Source of the DNA: Lysinibacillus cavernae | Lineage (GTDB): Bacteria; Bacillota; Bacilli; Bacillales_A; Planococcaceae | DNA length: 64,000 nucleotides | NCBI RefSeq assembly: GCF_009724685.1 | Contig: NZ_WMEF01000008.1 | Coordinates: 150,708-214,707 of the forward strand | Direction: 5' to 3' | In this document: positions 17,104 to 27,365 of the stretch, one piece after another | Position numbering within the stretch: position 1 is the first letter of the stretch | How the letters are laid out: the number at the start of each line of letters is the position of its first letter | Position numbers and translations under genes: made by a program | Notes under the pieces: model-generated | Told to the model about the DNA's origin: nothing | Databases searched by the model: none | What the model saw: only the letters and a program-made list of their open reading frames with translations

Positions 17104-17322
17104 CATAAGCATTCGCCTCCAATGCGCTTGAATGTAAAATAAAGTTAAATAAGTGTTGCTAGTAATGAGAAAAAAATGTGAAAAAATTGCATTTTCTCTT
17201 AGAACATACATGAATTGAACAAAGATGTCAATTGATTGTCGAAATGCTTGTGTATCTGGCTTTCTTTTTTTTCACAATTAAGACTATAATGGAAATGAAC
17301 AACATAGAAAGTAGGATGCCAA

Positions 17323-19002
17323 ATGACAACGAAAAATCAACCATTAACAGATTTAGAAATCGCTAGTCAAGCAGTGATCAAACCTATTACGGAAATTGCC
17401 AATGCTGCGGGTATTCCAGAGGATGCTCTTGAGCAGTATGGACGTTACAAAGCAAAGATTGACCCATTAAAAATTACAGCGCAGGGCGAGGATGCAAAGG
17501 TCGTGTTAGTTTCCGCAATTAGTCCAACTCCAGCAGGAGAAGGGAAGTCGACGGTTACTGTAGGACTTGCTGATGCCCTTCACCAATTAAATAAGAAAGT
17601 GATGGTCGCTTTACGTGAACCATCGTTAGGTCCAGTTATGGGCGTAAAAGGTGGCGCTACTGGCGGAGGCTACGCACAAGTTGTACCGATGGAGGATATT
17701 AATTTACATTTCACTGGTGATCTTCATGCGATTACAACAGCCAACAACGCTTTATCAGCTTTTATTGATAATCATATCCATCAGGGAAATGTGTTAAACA
17801 TTGATCCACGACGTATTATTTGGAAGCGTGTGTTGGACATTAACGACCGTGCGCTTCGTAAAGTAGTCGTGGGTTTAGGTGGTCCTGTACAAGGCATGCC
17901 ACGTGAGGACGGCTTTGATATTACAGTTGCCTCCGAAATTATGGCAGTGTTCTGTTTAGCAACAAGTATAGAGGATTTACGCGAACGTATTGCTAGCATC
18001 GTCATTGGCTATACATTTGAGCGTGAGCCTGTTTTTGTGCGTGATTTACAAGTAGAGGGTGCTTTAACATTATTATTGAAGGATGCCTTTAAGCCAAACT
18101 TAGTACAAACATTAGAAGGAACACCTGCCATTATACATGGTGGTCCATTTGCCAATATTGCACACGGCTGTAATTCGATTATGGCGACACAAACAGCTCG
18201 TAAGCTAGCGGACATCGTGGTAACAGAAGCGGGCTTCGGCTCTGATTTAGGTGCTGAAAAATTCATGAATATTAAAGCACGTAAAGCAGGCTTTAAACCA
18301 AGTGCTGTCGTGATCGTAGCAACGATTCGTGCCTTAAAAATGCATGGTGGTGTACCAAAAACAGCACTTGTCGGCGAAAATGTGGAAGCACTTCTACAAG
18401 GAATTGCAAACTTAGCTAAACATGTCGATACAGTTCGTACATTTGGCGTTGAACCGATTATTGCGTTAAATCGTTTTATTACAGACACAGAGGCAGAGTT
18501 AGAAGCAGTGCTGAACTGGTGTCAAGAAAATCATGTTCGTATTGCCCGCACAAATGTCTGGGAAGAGGGCGGTAAAGGTGGTCTAGCCTTAGCTGAACAA
18601 GTACTAGCCGTGTTAGAAGAAGAAAACAACTTCTCTCCTTTATACGATGTAACAGAGTCCATTGAAGAAAAAGTGCGTACAATCGTGCAAAAGGTATATG
18701 GCGGGAAAGATGTACAATTTACAGACCAAGCAAAAAAACAAATTGCCCAGATCGAAAAATTTGGCTGGGATACTCTGCCAATTTGTATGGCAAAAACGCA
18801 ATATTCTTTATCCGATCAACCAAGTTTACTAGGTCGTCCAGAAGGATTCACGGTAACAATTCGTGAAGTGATTCCAAAGCTAGGCGCTGGTTTCTTAGTT
18901 TGTCTAACAGGCGATATCATGACAATGCCAGGACTGCCAAAAACGCCAGCTGCCTTACGCATGAATGTTGATAATGACGGACATGCGGTAGGATTGTTCT
19001 AA
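17323..19002 (+). CDS. fhs: formate-tetrahydrofolate ligase
   Basis: A 559-residue cytoplasmic enzyme that makes 10-formyltetrahydrofolate from formate, ATP and tetrahydrofolate, feeding purine and initiator formyl-Met synthesis. The nucleotide-binding loop [10 protein letters not shown] lies near 69-78 and [20 protein letters not shown] at about 97-116. Length is as expected. Monocistronic with a strong terminator. Confidence 0.95.
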   Translation: MTTKNQPLTDLEIASQAVIKPITEIANAAGIPEDALEQYGRYKAKIDPLKITAQGEDAKVVLVSAISPTPAGEGKSTVTVGLADALHQLNKKVMVALREPSLGPVMGVKGGATGGGYAQVVPMEDINLHFTGDLHAITTANNALSAFIDNHIHQGNVLNIDPRRIIWKRVLDINDRALRKVVVGLGGPVQGMPREDGFDITVASEIMAVFCLATSIEDLRERIASIVIGYTFEREPVFVRDLQVEGALTLLLKDAFKPNLVQTLEGTPAIIHGGPFANIAHGCNSIMATQTARKLADIVVTEAGFGSDLGAEKFMNIKARKAGFKPSAVVIVATIRALKMHGGVPKTALVGENVEALLQGIANLAKHVDTVRTFGVEPIIALNRFITDTEAELEAVLNWCQENHVRIARTNVWEEGGKGGLALAEQVLAVLEEENNFSPLYDVTESIEEKVRTIVQKVYGGKDVQFTDQAKKQIAQIEKFGWDTLPICMAKTQYSLSDQPSLLGRPEGFTVTIREVIPKLGAGFLVCLTGDIMTMPGLPKTPAALRMNVDNDGHAVGLF

Positions 19003-19013
19003 AATCATGTTTG

Positions 19014-19049
19014 AAAAGCTGCCCAATGAAGTTGGGGCAGCTTTTTTTA
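19014..19049 (+). terminator. terminator of fhs
   Basis: AAAGCTGCCCAA pairs with TTGGGGCAGCTTT around a short loop, followed by a seven-T run. Confidence 0.75.
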
Positions 19050-19526
19050 ATTCATTATAGGATTTCACGATTTCATAGATGCTGATTAAAAGCTTCTTCT
19101 GATTGCTTCAACTCCTGAATAATTTGATCTTCATGCAATGGCGTAAGACAAAATCAAAATCTCCTGTTATAAAGCATTAAACCGTTGAATCCATGTTAAA
19201 TTTTAGTTAATTCCATCTACAAACAGATGAGTAAATATTCATAAAAATTATTTTTTTCAAAAATTTAAGGTTCTAGTGATAAAACTAGGATCTTTTTTGT
19301 GTTGTAAAAAAATCACGAGAAGTTTCCTTATATAAATGTGTATGGTATTTTTTATAAATTATTATCTGATATTGGAAAGAAAAAGCGGATAATTACAACG
19401 GAAACCAATTGTCAAATGAATTTTTATTTAAAAAATACATTGAATTTTCTTTTTCTTTTAAATATAATTTACTTAATTCTAATTCGGAACACTGTACCGA
19501 TAATAGGAACACGGAGGGATGAAGTC
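19050..19526. other. intergenic region before the hydantoinase operon
   Basis: About 480 AT-rich bases with no convincing gene. A hairpin with a T run (CTAGT/ACTAG, about 19269-19299, then TTTTTT) could be a terminator or an attenuator for the operon. On the minus strand 19073-19153 there is a 26-codon open stretch (LTPLHEDQIIQELKQSEEAF) with protein-like character but a stop on each side and no start; it may be a gene relic. The open frame from 19338 to the hyuA start has no ribosome binding site. Confidence 0.4.
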
Positions 19527-21563
19527 TTGAAAATCGCAACAGATATTGGCGGTACTTTTACCGACCTAGTTTTCACAGATGAAAAAGGAAATCTTCATTT
19601 TGATAAAGGACATACAACACCAGGTCATTTTGAGGACGGCATATTAAACGTATTAGGACGACATGTAACGGAAGAGTCTTTCATTGAATCATTTATTCAT
19701 GGTTCAACTGTAATTATCAATACATTAACGGAAAGAAAAGGGGGCGTAGTTGGGTTAATTACAACAAAAGGTTTCCGTGACGTTTTAGAAATTGCTCGTG
19801 GTAATCGACCAGACTTATATAATTTTAAATATAAAAAACCAGAACCGTTTGTAGAGCGTTACTTAAGACAGGAAATCGATGAGCGAATCGATTTTAAAGG
19901 AAATATTATGAAAGCGCTTAATACCGAGGAAGTCAATGATATCGTTCGTAAATTTAAGGAATTGGGTGTTGAGGCAATTGCCATTTCATTGATTCACGGC
20001 TATAAAAATCCAATTCATGAACAACAGCTAAAAGAAGAAATTTTAAAAATTTGGCCTGAGGTGTATATCACACTTTCAAGCGAAACGATTAAAGAATATC
20101 GTGAGTACGAAAGAACGAATACAACTGTTCTTAATTCCTATGTAAAGCCGATTGCTCACGCGTATTTGAAAAGCTTAAAAGAAAAATTAAGCACAATTGG
20201 TATTACAGATCATTTAAAAATTATGCAATCGAATGGTGGCACAACAAGCTTTGATAAAGCAATGGAGCTACCAATCAATCTTGTGGAATCTGGTCCTGTA
20301 GCGGGGATGTTTGGGGCAGCAAAATTAGGACAGCTTCTTCATGAATCCAACATTATTGCTTTCGATGTTGGTGGAACAACGGCAAAATGTTCTCTTATTA
20401 CAGATGGCAAGGTAAATGTCACAACAGATTACTATATTGAAAGAAATGAAAAATTTGCTGGTTATCCAATTAAAACACCCGTTGTTGATATTGTAGAAAT
20501 CGGCAATGGTGGTGGCTCCATCGCACGTGTCGATCAATTTGGCTCGTTAAAGGTAGGTCCAGATTCTGCTGGTGCAAAGCCAGGACCTGTCGCATATGGC
20601 TTAGGTAATACACAGCCGACAATTACGGATGCGAATGTGTATTTAGGAAGACTATCATTAGAAAACTTTGATAACCCAGTATCTATTGACAAAGTGGAGG
20701 AGGCCCTTGTTGAAGCGATTGCAAAACCGTTTAATGTATCGGCAGAGGAAGCGGCACAAGGTATTCTAGATATTGCGAACTCAAATATGTTAAATGCATT
20801 GAAGCTCATTTCGATTCGTAAAGGCTATGATCCAGAAGATTTTACAATGGTAGCCTTTGGGGGCGGTGGCCCGCTACATGCCATTAACTTAGCTGAAGAA
20901 TTAGGTATGAAAAAAGTCATTATTCCATATGGTTCGTCCGTCTTTTCTGCATTAGGAATGATGATGACAGAATACCGACAAGATTATATTCAAACGAGTT
21001 TAATGGACTTTGACAAGAATCATCTTGCAGCGATTCAAGCAAATATTGATGAAGCGATTGCGAATGCCTATGCGGATGCACCTTTGTCGCAGGATCATTA
21101 TTATTTTGAGATTAATTATGATTTGCGTTACAAAGGCCAAGAGCACGCAGTTAAATTGAATGCGTCGACTAGTACACTTCATGAGGAAGGGTTACTTGAA
21201 TTAGCTGGGGCTTTCCATATTAAACATAAACAAGAGTTTTCATTTGATTTACCAGCTACGCCAATTGAATTAGTAAACTTACATCTTACAATCTATGGGA
21301 AAGATGAAGCCGTTCAATTTAAAGAACTAGACTTCTCTCATATCGACGATTCGACTTGTATCAAAACAAAACGCAATTTATACGTAAAAGGAACAGGTTG
21401 GGTAGAGGTCAATGTCTATGATCAACAAAAACTAGTACCTGGATATGTTATTGCAGGTCCTGCCATTGTGGAAAATCCAACATCTACGGTCGTGATCAAT
21501 AATAAGCAATCTATAGAAATAGATAAATATGGAAATTTGATTGTAGAGATGGAGGGGAAATAA
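19527..21563 (+). CDS. hydantoinase/oxoprolinase family protein, subunit A
   Basis: A 678-residue ATP-dependent amidohydrolase subunit of the HyuA/5-oxoprolinase A family. The actin-like phosphate-binding motif DIGGTFTD is at residues 6-13, GSTVIINTLTERKGG follows at about 68-82, and a second GGTTAKC motif lies in the middle. With HyuB it opens cyclic amides such as hydantoins, 5-oxoproline or lactams at the cost of ATP. I start at TTG 19527, preceded by GGAGGG, because an in-frame ATG at 19338 would add a 63-residue AT-rich tail that the family lacks. First gene of a five-gene operon. Confidence 0.88.
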   Translation: MKIATDIGGTFTDLVFTDEKGNLHFDKGHTTPGHFEDGILNVLGRHVTEESFIESFIHGSTVIINTLTERKGGVVGLITTKGFRDVLEIARGNRPDLYNFKYKKPEPFVERYLRQEIDERIDFKGNIMKALNTEEVNDIVRKFKELGVEAIAISLIHGYKNPIHEQQLKEEILKIWPEVYITLSSETIKEYREYERTNTTVLNSYVKPIAHAYLKSLKEKLSTIGITDHLKIMQSNGGTTSFDKAMELPINLVESGPVAGMFGAAKLGQLLHESNIIAFDVGGTTAKCSLITDGKVNVTTDYYIERNEKFAGYPIKTPVVDIVEIGNGGGSIARVDQFGSLKVGPDSAGAKPGPVAYGLGNTQPTITDANVYLGRLSLENFDNPVSIDKVEEALVEAIAKPFNVSAEEAAQGILDIANSNMLNALKLISIRKGYDPEDFTMVAFGGGGPLHAINLAEELGMKKVIIPYGSSVFSALGMMMTEYRQDYIQTSLMDFDKNHLAAIQANIDEAIANAYADAPLSQDHYYFEINYDLRYKGQEHAVKLNASTSTLHEEGLLELAGAFHIKHKQEFSFDLPATPIELVNLHLTIYGKDEAVQFKELDFSHIDDSTCIKTKRNLYVKGTGWVEVNVYDQQKLVPGYVIAGPAIVENPTSTVVINNKQSIEIDKYGNLIVEMEGK

Positions 21564-21566
21564 AAC

Positions 21567-23246
21567 ATGAAAAAAGATGTTTTTGCAGTAGAGATTATTC
21601 AAGATTCATTGTTAGCTATAGGGGACGAAATGTTTGTTGCCCTAGCCCGTTCATCTATGAGTCCAGTTATCTATGAGGTATTAGACTATGCTTGTGGTTT
21701 AACAGATGCAAACGGTAATTTAATTAGCCAAGGAAATGGTGTGACAAGCTTTATTGGGATGTTGAGCCCAATGGTACAGCGTGTTATTGAAAAGTTCGAT
21801 AATGGGAAAAAATTACACGAAGGTGATGTCATTATTATTAATGATCCATATGTGGGCGGCGGATCGCATCTATCAGATGTGGGCTTAGTCCTACCTATTT
21901 TCTATAATGGTGAAATTATTGCTTACTCTGCCAATAAAGCTCACTGGACAGAAGTAGGGGGCATGGACCCAGGTTCATTCACAAGTAATTCCAATGAAAT
22001 CTATCAGGAAGGTTTACAGCTACCGGGTGTCAAACTTTATCATAAAGGCGAGTTAAACGAAGCTATCTATGAAATTATCTCGACGAATGTTCGTTTACCA
22101 GAGCTATCGATCGGCGATATGTTTGCACAAGTAGCAGCCTTAAAAACAGGTGAAAAACGAATCACTGAACTTTGTCAGAAGTTCGGTGCTGAATCGGTGA
22201 AACTGTCCATTCAAAAATTATTGGACAAAGGTGAAAAAATTGTAGAGCTTGAGCTTCAACAGTTACCAAAAGGTGAATTTTATGCGGAGGACTTTATTGA
22301 AGGCGATCCATTAAAAGGTGGACCTTATCCGATTAAAGTGAAAGTTACGATTAGTGATGAAGAATTTAAATGTGACTTTAGAGGCTCGCATCCAGCTGTG
22401 AATGTGCCAATGAACTGTTCACAATTTGGTTTAATGGCAAGTGTGCGCGTAATGTTCTTAGCCCTTCTTGGCGATATTGATGTGATCAACGAAGGTGTCT
22501 TTAAACGTTTAACGATTATCACGGATGAAAACTCTATTGTTTCAGCTAAACGTCCACATCCTGTGTCTATGAACTTTGAGGCACGTATTGGGGCAGCGGA
22601 TTTAATTTGGAAAGCTCTTGCACCACATTTACCAGAACGATTATCGGCAGGGCATTTGCAGTCTGTTTGTACGTTTATCCTGACAGGTAAAAATCCTGAA
22701 AATGATGAGTCGTTCCTAATTGTTGAACCATCTGTTGGTGGTTGGGGAGCAGCGAATGATGAGGATGGTCAAAGTGGGCAATACTGTATGGGAGACGGTG
22801 AAACGTATAACCTTCCTGTTGAGATTGCAGAAACAAAATATGGTATCCAAATTGACGAATATAGCTTAAACTGTGACGGTGCTGGTGCAGGTCAATATAG
22901 AGGTGGCATAGGTGTACGTCGCGTCTATACAGTCAATAACGATGGTCAAAAGGTTTCTGTTAACTTAGGTAGACATCAATTTGCTCCATTCGGTTTAAAT
23001 GGAGGAGGAGCAGGCTCTCATAACTATTTAATCATTCATAAAAATGATGGAACAAAGATTGGGCCAGTTGGAGTATTAGCCAATTATGAATTACAAAAAG
23101 GTGACCGCATTGAGCTTGTCACAGCAACGGGCGGCGGTTATGGTAATCCACTTGAAAGAGGCACAGAGGCAATTGAGCATGACCTGTTAAATGAATATAT
23201 TTCTGTAGAAGTAGCGAAAAAGCAATACGGGTATCAAAACGCATAA
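21567..23246 (+). CDS. hydantoinase/oxoprolinase family protein, subunit B
   Basis: A 559-residue HyuB-type subunit that carries the hydrolytic half of the ATP-dependent cyclic amide hydrolase. Recognisable stretches are MSPVIYEVLDYACGL, VIINDPYVGGGSHLSDVGL (metal-binding region, about residues 87-105) and the glycine-rich GGGAGSHNYL and TATGGGYGNPLER near the C-terminus. It starts three bases after hyuA, so the two are coupled and form one enzyme. Substrate unknown. Confidence 0.88.
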   Translation: MKKDVFAVEIIQDSLLAIGDEMFVALARSSMSPVIYEVLDYACGLTDANGNLISQGNGVTSFIGMLSPMVQRVIEKFDNGKKLHEGDVIIINDPYVGGGSHLSDVGLVLPIFYNGEIIAYSANKAHWTEVGGMDPGSFTSNSNEIYQEGLQLPGVKLYHKGELNEAIYEIISTNVRLPELSIGDMFAQVAALKTGEKRITELCQKFGAESVKLSIQKLLDKGEKIVELELQQLPKGEFYAEDFIEGDPLKGGPYPIKVKVTISDEEFKCDFRGSHPAVNVPMNCSQFGLMASVRVMFLALLGDIDVINEGVFKRLTIITDENSIVSAKRPHPVSMNFEARIGAADLIWKALAPHLPERLSAGHLQSVCTFILTGKNPENDESFLIVEPSVGGWGAANDEDGQSGQYCMGDGETYNLPVEIAETKYGIQIDEYSLNCDGAGAGQYRGGIGVRRVYTVNNDGQKVSVNLGRHQFAPFGLNGGGAGSHNYLIIHKNDGTKIGPVGVLANYELQKGDRIELVTATGGGYGNPLERGTEAIEHDLLNEYISVEVAKKQYGYQNA

Positions 23247-23257
23247 GGGAGAAATAA

Positions 23258-24010
23258 ATGACTGTCAAGACATTAAAAAACTCATTGGATATACTAGAAT
23301 GTTTTGCAACGACAGAAAATGCATTAGGTGTCCGTGAAATTTCACGCATGATGAAACTGCCGACAAGCGTCGTGCAAAGAGCCATTAATACATTTACAGA
23401 AGCGGGTTATTTAATACAAGATGAAAGTACAAAAAAATATAAATTAGGTTATAAAATGTACCTTTTTTATGATGTACTATCAAATTCAAAGGACCCACAC
23501 TCGACCATTTATGAATTGATGCAAAATCTTGCCAGTGAAATCAATGAATCAGTATTTCTTACTTATATGGACAATGAATACGGTGTCACAACGAAAATAG
23601 CCGAAAGCAATAAAAATGTAAAGTATGCGGTGTCTTTAGGAACGAAGACACCCCTTTACATCGGTGCTTCCTGTAAAGTGATGTTTGCCTACTTAGAGAA
23701 GGACACGCAGCTTGAATTATTAGCCTTTTTTCATGACAAACAATCGAAAGAAGAGCATATTACACTGCTTTCGTCATTAAAGGAAGAGCTGCAACAAATC
23801 CGCCAAAACAAATGGTGTGTAACGGTTGGAGAGTATAATGAACATGCTTTTGGCATCAGTGTACCGCTATTTAACTATAAGAAAGAGATTATCGCATCTC
23901 TTACAATTTCTGGATTAGTATACGATATCGATGAGCAAAGGGAGAAATACATGCTTGAACAGTTAGTGAAAGTAGCTCATCAGATACAATCACACATTTC
24001 AAAACTATAA
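23258..24010 (+). CDS. IclR family transcriptional regulator
   Basis: A 250-residue regulator with an N-terminal winged helix (SLDILECFATTENALGVREI, then MMKLPTSVVQRAINTF) and a C-terminal effector domain. IclR proteins usually control catabolic operons by sensing a substrate or product. Here the gene sits inside the hydantoinase operon, which suggests autoregulation of the operon by the cyclic amide or its hydrolysis product. Confidence 0.88.
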   Translation: MTVKTLKNSLDILECFATTENALGVREISRMMKLPTSVVQRAINTFTEAGYLIQDESTKKYKLGYKMYLFYDVLSNSKDPHSTIYELMQNLASEINESVFLTYMDNEYGVTTKIAESNKNVKYAVSLGTKTPLYIGASCKVMFAYLEKDTQLELLAFFHDKQSKEEHITLLSSLKEELQQIRQNKWCVTVGEYNEHAFGISVPLFNYKKEIIASLTISGLVYDIDEQREKYMLEQLVKVAHQIQSHISKL

Positions 24011-24032
24011 CAGCAATAGGGGAGCTGACATT

Positions 24033-25607
24033 ATGAATAATAAAGTATTACATCCACGGGCTTTAGAGCCTGTAACTCTACTAATGATCGTCTTAACATC
24101 TGTCGTAGGGGCAATTATTGGGATACAGCTGATTACGACTTTAGGGATTTCTGCGAATACATCAATCGTTGGGGCGATTTTTGCGATGATTCTAGGACGA
24201 ATTCCTATCGGCAAACTCATTGCGTTCAAATCAGTGCATAGACAAAATATTATCCAAACGGCCATTTCATCGGCCACATTTAGTGCAGCAAGTAGCTTAA
24301 TGTTGCCAATTGGTATTCCATATGTTTTAGGCTATGAAAATTTAGTATTACCGTTATTTATCGGTGTTATTTTAGCGATGTTTGTTGATGCTTTATTATT
24401 ATATAAATTTTTTGATACAAAGATTTTCCCAGCAGCAGGTACTTGGCCTCCAGGGATTGCGACAGCTGAAGCTATTAAAGCTGGCGATAAAGGTGGCAAG
24501 AATGCCAAAGTATTAATTGGTGGTGTGTTAATCGGTATCGTGGGAGCTGTTCTTAAAATTCCAATGTCAGCTTTTGGGGTAGCATTTATTGGTAATATTT
24601 GGGCTCTTTCTATGTTTGGAGTTGGTCTTTTATTAAGAGGCTATTCTGTTCAATTATTTAATGTCGATTTAAATGCCTATTATATTCCACATGGTGTCAT
24701 GATTGGTGCTGGAATTGTGGCTCTATTCCAAGTGGCGTTTACATTATTGAACAAACGCTCAGCGAAAAAGTCAGAAGAGTTGAGCTATTCAAAAGATGCT
24801 AAAGAAATTCGTCAAGGTTTTGGTGTAGGGTTTATTGCTTATTTAGTCATTGCTTTATTAATCGCAATTTTAGGCGGTATTATCACACATATGTCTTTCG
24901 GTATGTTAATAGGATTCATTATCTTCGCAACAATTGCAGCATTTGTCCATGAGCTGATTGTTGGTATTGCCGCGATGCATGCAGGTTGGTTTCCAGCATT
25001 TGCAGTGGCGTTTATTACACTGATTGTTGGTATCTTAATCGGTTTCCCAGCACCAGCTCTTGCCTTACTGGCAGGTTATAGTGCAGCTACAGGGGTAGCA
25101 TTTGCGGATATGGGCTATGATTTGAAAACAGGTTTTATTTTACGAGGAAATGGTAGTGATCCAGCTTTAGAGAAAGAAGGACGCAAACAGCAAATGATTG
25201 CTGGTATGTTAGCCTTCTCGATTTCAGCAATTGTTGTTTTACTTTCCTACAAATCTTATTTTGCACAAGATTTAGTAGCACCTGTTAACCATGTGTATGC
25301 AGCGACGATCCAATCGGGTGTTACGGGCGACGTAGCGAAACAATTAATGATTTGGGCAATTCCTGGGGCATTAATCCAATTAATCGGTGGTTCAAAACGA
25401 CAAATGGGTATTCTTTTTGCTACAGGTTTACTTCTTATCAACCCTATCGCTGGTTGGGCAGTATTAGCAGGTATCTTACTTCGTGTTATTTTTACGTATG
25501 TGACGAAAGGTAAGAGAGAATCTGAAATGACAGTCTTTGCAGCAGGTGTCATTGCTGGGGACGCTTTATATAGCTTCTTCTCTTCTATTCTTAAAATAGG
25601 GAAATAG
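24033..25607 (+). CDS. OPT family oligopeptide/metal-chelate transporter
   Basis: A 524-residue protein with about 13-15 membrane segments. The motifs GTWPPGIATAEAIKAGD (about 136-152) and IPHGVMIGAGIVALFQ are those of OPT proteins, which import small peptides, modified peptides or metal chelates with protons. Placed between the hydantoinase regulator and DUF917, it is probably the uptake system for the pathway substrate. Spacing of 22 bases and a GGGGAG site support cotranscription. Confidence 0.87.
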   Translation: MNNKVLHPRALEPVTLLMIVLTSVVGAIIGIQLITTLGISANTSIVGAIFAMILGRIPIGKLIAFKSVHRQNIIQTAISSATFSAASSLMLPIGIPYVLGYENLVLPLFIGVILAMFVDALLLYKFFDTKIFPAAGTWPPGIATAEAIKAGDKGGKNAKVLIGGVLIGIVGAVLKIPMSAFGVAFIGNIWALSMFGVGLLLRGYSVQLFNVDLNAYYIPHGVMIGAGIVALFQVAFTLLNKRSAKKSEELSYSKDAKEIRQGFGVGFIAYLVIALLIAILGGIITHMSFGMLIGFIIFATIAAFVHELIVGIAAMHAGWFPAFAVAFITLIVGILIGFPAPALALLAGYSAATGVAFADMGYDLKTGFILRGNGSDPALEKEGRKQQMIAGMLAFSISAIVVLLSYKSYFAQDLVAPVNHVYAATIQSGVTGDVAKQLMIWAIPGALIQLIGGSKRQMGILFATGLLLINPIAGWAVLAGILLRVIFTYVTKGKRESEMTVFAAGVIAGDALYSFFSSILKIGK

Positions 25608-25620
25608 AAAGGAGTAATGG

Positions 25621-26667
25621 ATGATGGCAAAAGTATTATCATATGAGGATGGGGTTGCTGCCGTTTATGGGGGAGCTATCCTTGGTGGCGGTGGTGGTGG
25701 TCTTCTAGAGGAAGGTTTTAAGCTGGTAGAGGAAATTTTTGCTGCTGGAGCACCACAATTAGTAGATATAATGGAATTAGATCAGGAAGATTTAGTGGCA
25801 TGTGTGGCAATGGTAGGAGCGCCATCAGCAGTCGATCAATATATTTCTAGTGAACAACTTTGTTGGAGCTATCGTAGTATGAATATGTATTGCGATCAAC
25901 GTCTAAAAGGCATCATTACCAATGAAAATGGTGCCATTACGACGATCAATGGCTGGTTACAGTCGGTATTATTAAATGTACCAGTCGTTGACGCTCCTTG
26001 TAATGGGCGAGCACATCCAACGGGTATTATGGGTTCCTTAAATCTACACGAACAACAAGCTTATCAATCTGTTCAATTTTATGCAGGAGGAAAGGATGAT
26101 TTTGCGGTTCAAGGATTTGTGGAAGGTAATTTACAAAACACCGCAAAAACAGCACGCCAAGCATCCATTTTAGCAGGTGGGCTAGTAGGGGTAACTCGTA
26201 ATCCTGTGACGATTGACTATTTACAGCAACATGGTGCACCAAATGCAATATCAATGGCCATTGAGCTTGGCTATCGTTTCTTAAATGGACAAACCTTTGA
26301 AGAAAAATTGGCTAACGTTTTGGAACAATTGAATGGAGTACACATCGTTTCAGGGGAAGTAAAAGATTATTCATTAACAAAGGAAAATGGCTTTGATGTT
26401 GGGAAATTATCAGTTGGTGATTACCATTTAACTTTCTGGAATGAGTATATGACGTTATCGAAAGAAGGGAAAATGCAATCGAAATTCCCAGACCTGATCA
26501 TGACATTCGATAGAGAGAAAATGCTTCCTATACCTAGTGCAAGCATTAAAGAGGGTATGCATGTGGCGGTCATTCATGTAGACCAAAGTGATTTAATATT
26601 AAGTTCAACGATGCACAATCAGGCTCTTTTGCAGAAAATTGATGAAGTAATTAAAGATGTTCGATAA
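25621..26667 (+). CDS. DUF917 family protein
   Basis: A 348-residue soluble protein of the DUF917 family, often found beside HyuA-like genes. The glycine-rich GGAILGGGGGG near residue 19 and VVDAPCNGRAHPTGIMGS near residue 120 are characteristic; the Cys, Asp and His there may form a metal or catalytic site. The family is related in part to the hydantoinase A superfamily region, but its activity is unknown. Last gene of the operon. A second in-frame ATG at 25624 is equally possible. Confidence 0.8.
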   Translation: MMAKVLSYEDGVAAVYGGAILGGGGGGLLEEGFKLVEEIFAAGAPQLVDIMELDQEDLVACVAMVGAPSAVDQYISSEQLCWSYRSMNMYCDQRLKGIITNENGAITTINGWLQSVLLNVPVVDAPCNGRAHPTGIMGSLNLHEQQAYQSVQFYAGGKDDFAVQGFVEGNLQNTAKTARQASILAGGLVGVTRNPVTIDYLQQHGAPNAISMAIELGYRFLNGQTFEEKLANVLEQLNGVHIVSGEVKDYSLTKENGFDVGKLSVGDYHLTFWNEYMTLSKEGKMQSKFPDLIMTFDREKMLPIPSASIKEGMHVAVIHVDQSDLILSSTMHNQALLQKIDEVIKDVR

Positions 26668-26680
26668 CGATTGAAAACAA

Positions 26681-26729
26681 TAAAAGCTGCCATCATCTAC
26701 TTGAATGTAAGATGGGCAGCTTTTATTTG
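26681..26729 (+). terminator. terminator of the hydantoinase-OPT operon
   Basis: AAAAGCTGCC pairs with GGGCAGCTTTT, with further CATC/GATG pairing inside, and ends in a T-rich tract. Confidence 0.7.
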
Positions 26730-27365
26730 TCCTTCAGCGGGAAGGTAATACATTTTATCACAATTGTTCCTACTTCCTTTATAGCATCATTCATATGGCT
26801 TAAATGACTTTTCATTCTGTTTTGCACGACTCATTAAAATTGGTGTTCACAATTGTTAGCAATCGTAGTGCACGATTTTCATTAAAGGGAGGAGCTACGT
26901 TCATACATATCAAGTATCGACAAGAAGAAGGTAACAGCCATTAATGAAAAAAACAATGACACTTATGCTACATTTGATGAGATCCTATTGGTCATGCAAC
27001 AAGCTAACTTGTTGTTCACATCTTTCGGCATGTACATTTGGCTATGCGGGTTAAACAAAGAATTTCTAAGGGAAAGTGTTCACTTTTATTTGTTTAGATG
27101 ATTGGTTTTCAATACGCACGTCATCTTTTAAACATGTTATTCAATTGTAAGCCCGCTGAAGTTGAAGTAAAATCTGTCAAACACACAGCTGTTGTACACT
27201 ACTGAAAAATATGAGTTACAGAACAAATGGATTGTTCTGTACGTTTATCATACAATATTCTGAAAAGTTAGTCAATTGAAATGGTGTCGGTTTTTTATTT
27301 TTCTAGTTTACCTTTTACATAAAAAAATACAGTATAATCTTGTAGGAAGGGAATGAGTTTAGAAA
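26730..27365. other. intergenic region with a possible toxin-like relic
   Basis: About 640 bases without a supported gene. Within it, the frame ending with TGA at 27099-27101 reads DTYATFDEILLVMQQANLLF from 26958 onward, then a hydrophobic stretch. This loosely recalls short holin-like type I toxins, but no in-frame start is present; an ATG at 26956 is one frame away. A TATAAT (27331-27336 region) lies before the HD-domain gene and may be its -10 box. Confidence 0.3.

Noticed and set aside
18009..18488. 159-codon open frame on the minus strand inside fhs
   Set aside because: Opposite strand of a clear fhs gene, no initiation signal, no recognisable domain.
19073..19153. 26-codon protein-like stretch on the minus strand after fhs
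   Set aside because: Bounded by stops on both sides with no start codon. It could be a gene relic but cannot be assigned.
19338..19526. N-terminal extension of the hydantoinase A subunit from ATG 19338
   Set aside because: The added 63 residues are AT-rich and unlike the family, with no ribosome binding site; GGAGGG directly before TTG 19527 gives the normal N-terminus.
26944..27054. 36-codon frame starting MKKTMTLMLHLMRSYW
   Set aside because: Poor ribosome binding site, Cys-rich improbable composition; the alternative frame over the same DNA looks more protein-like.
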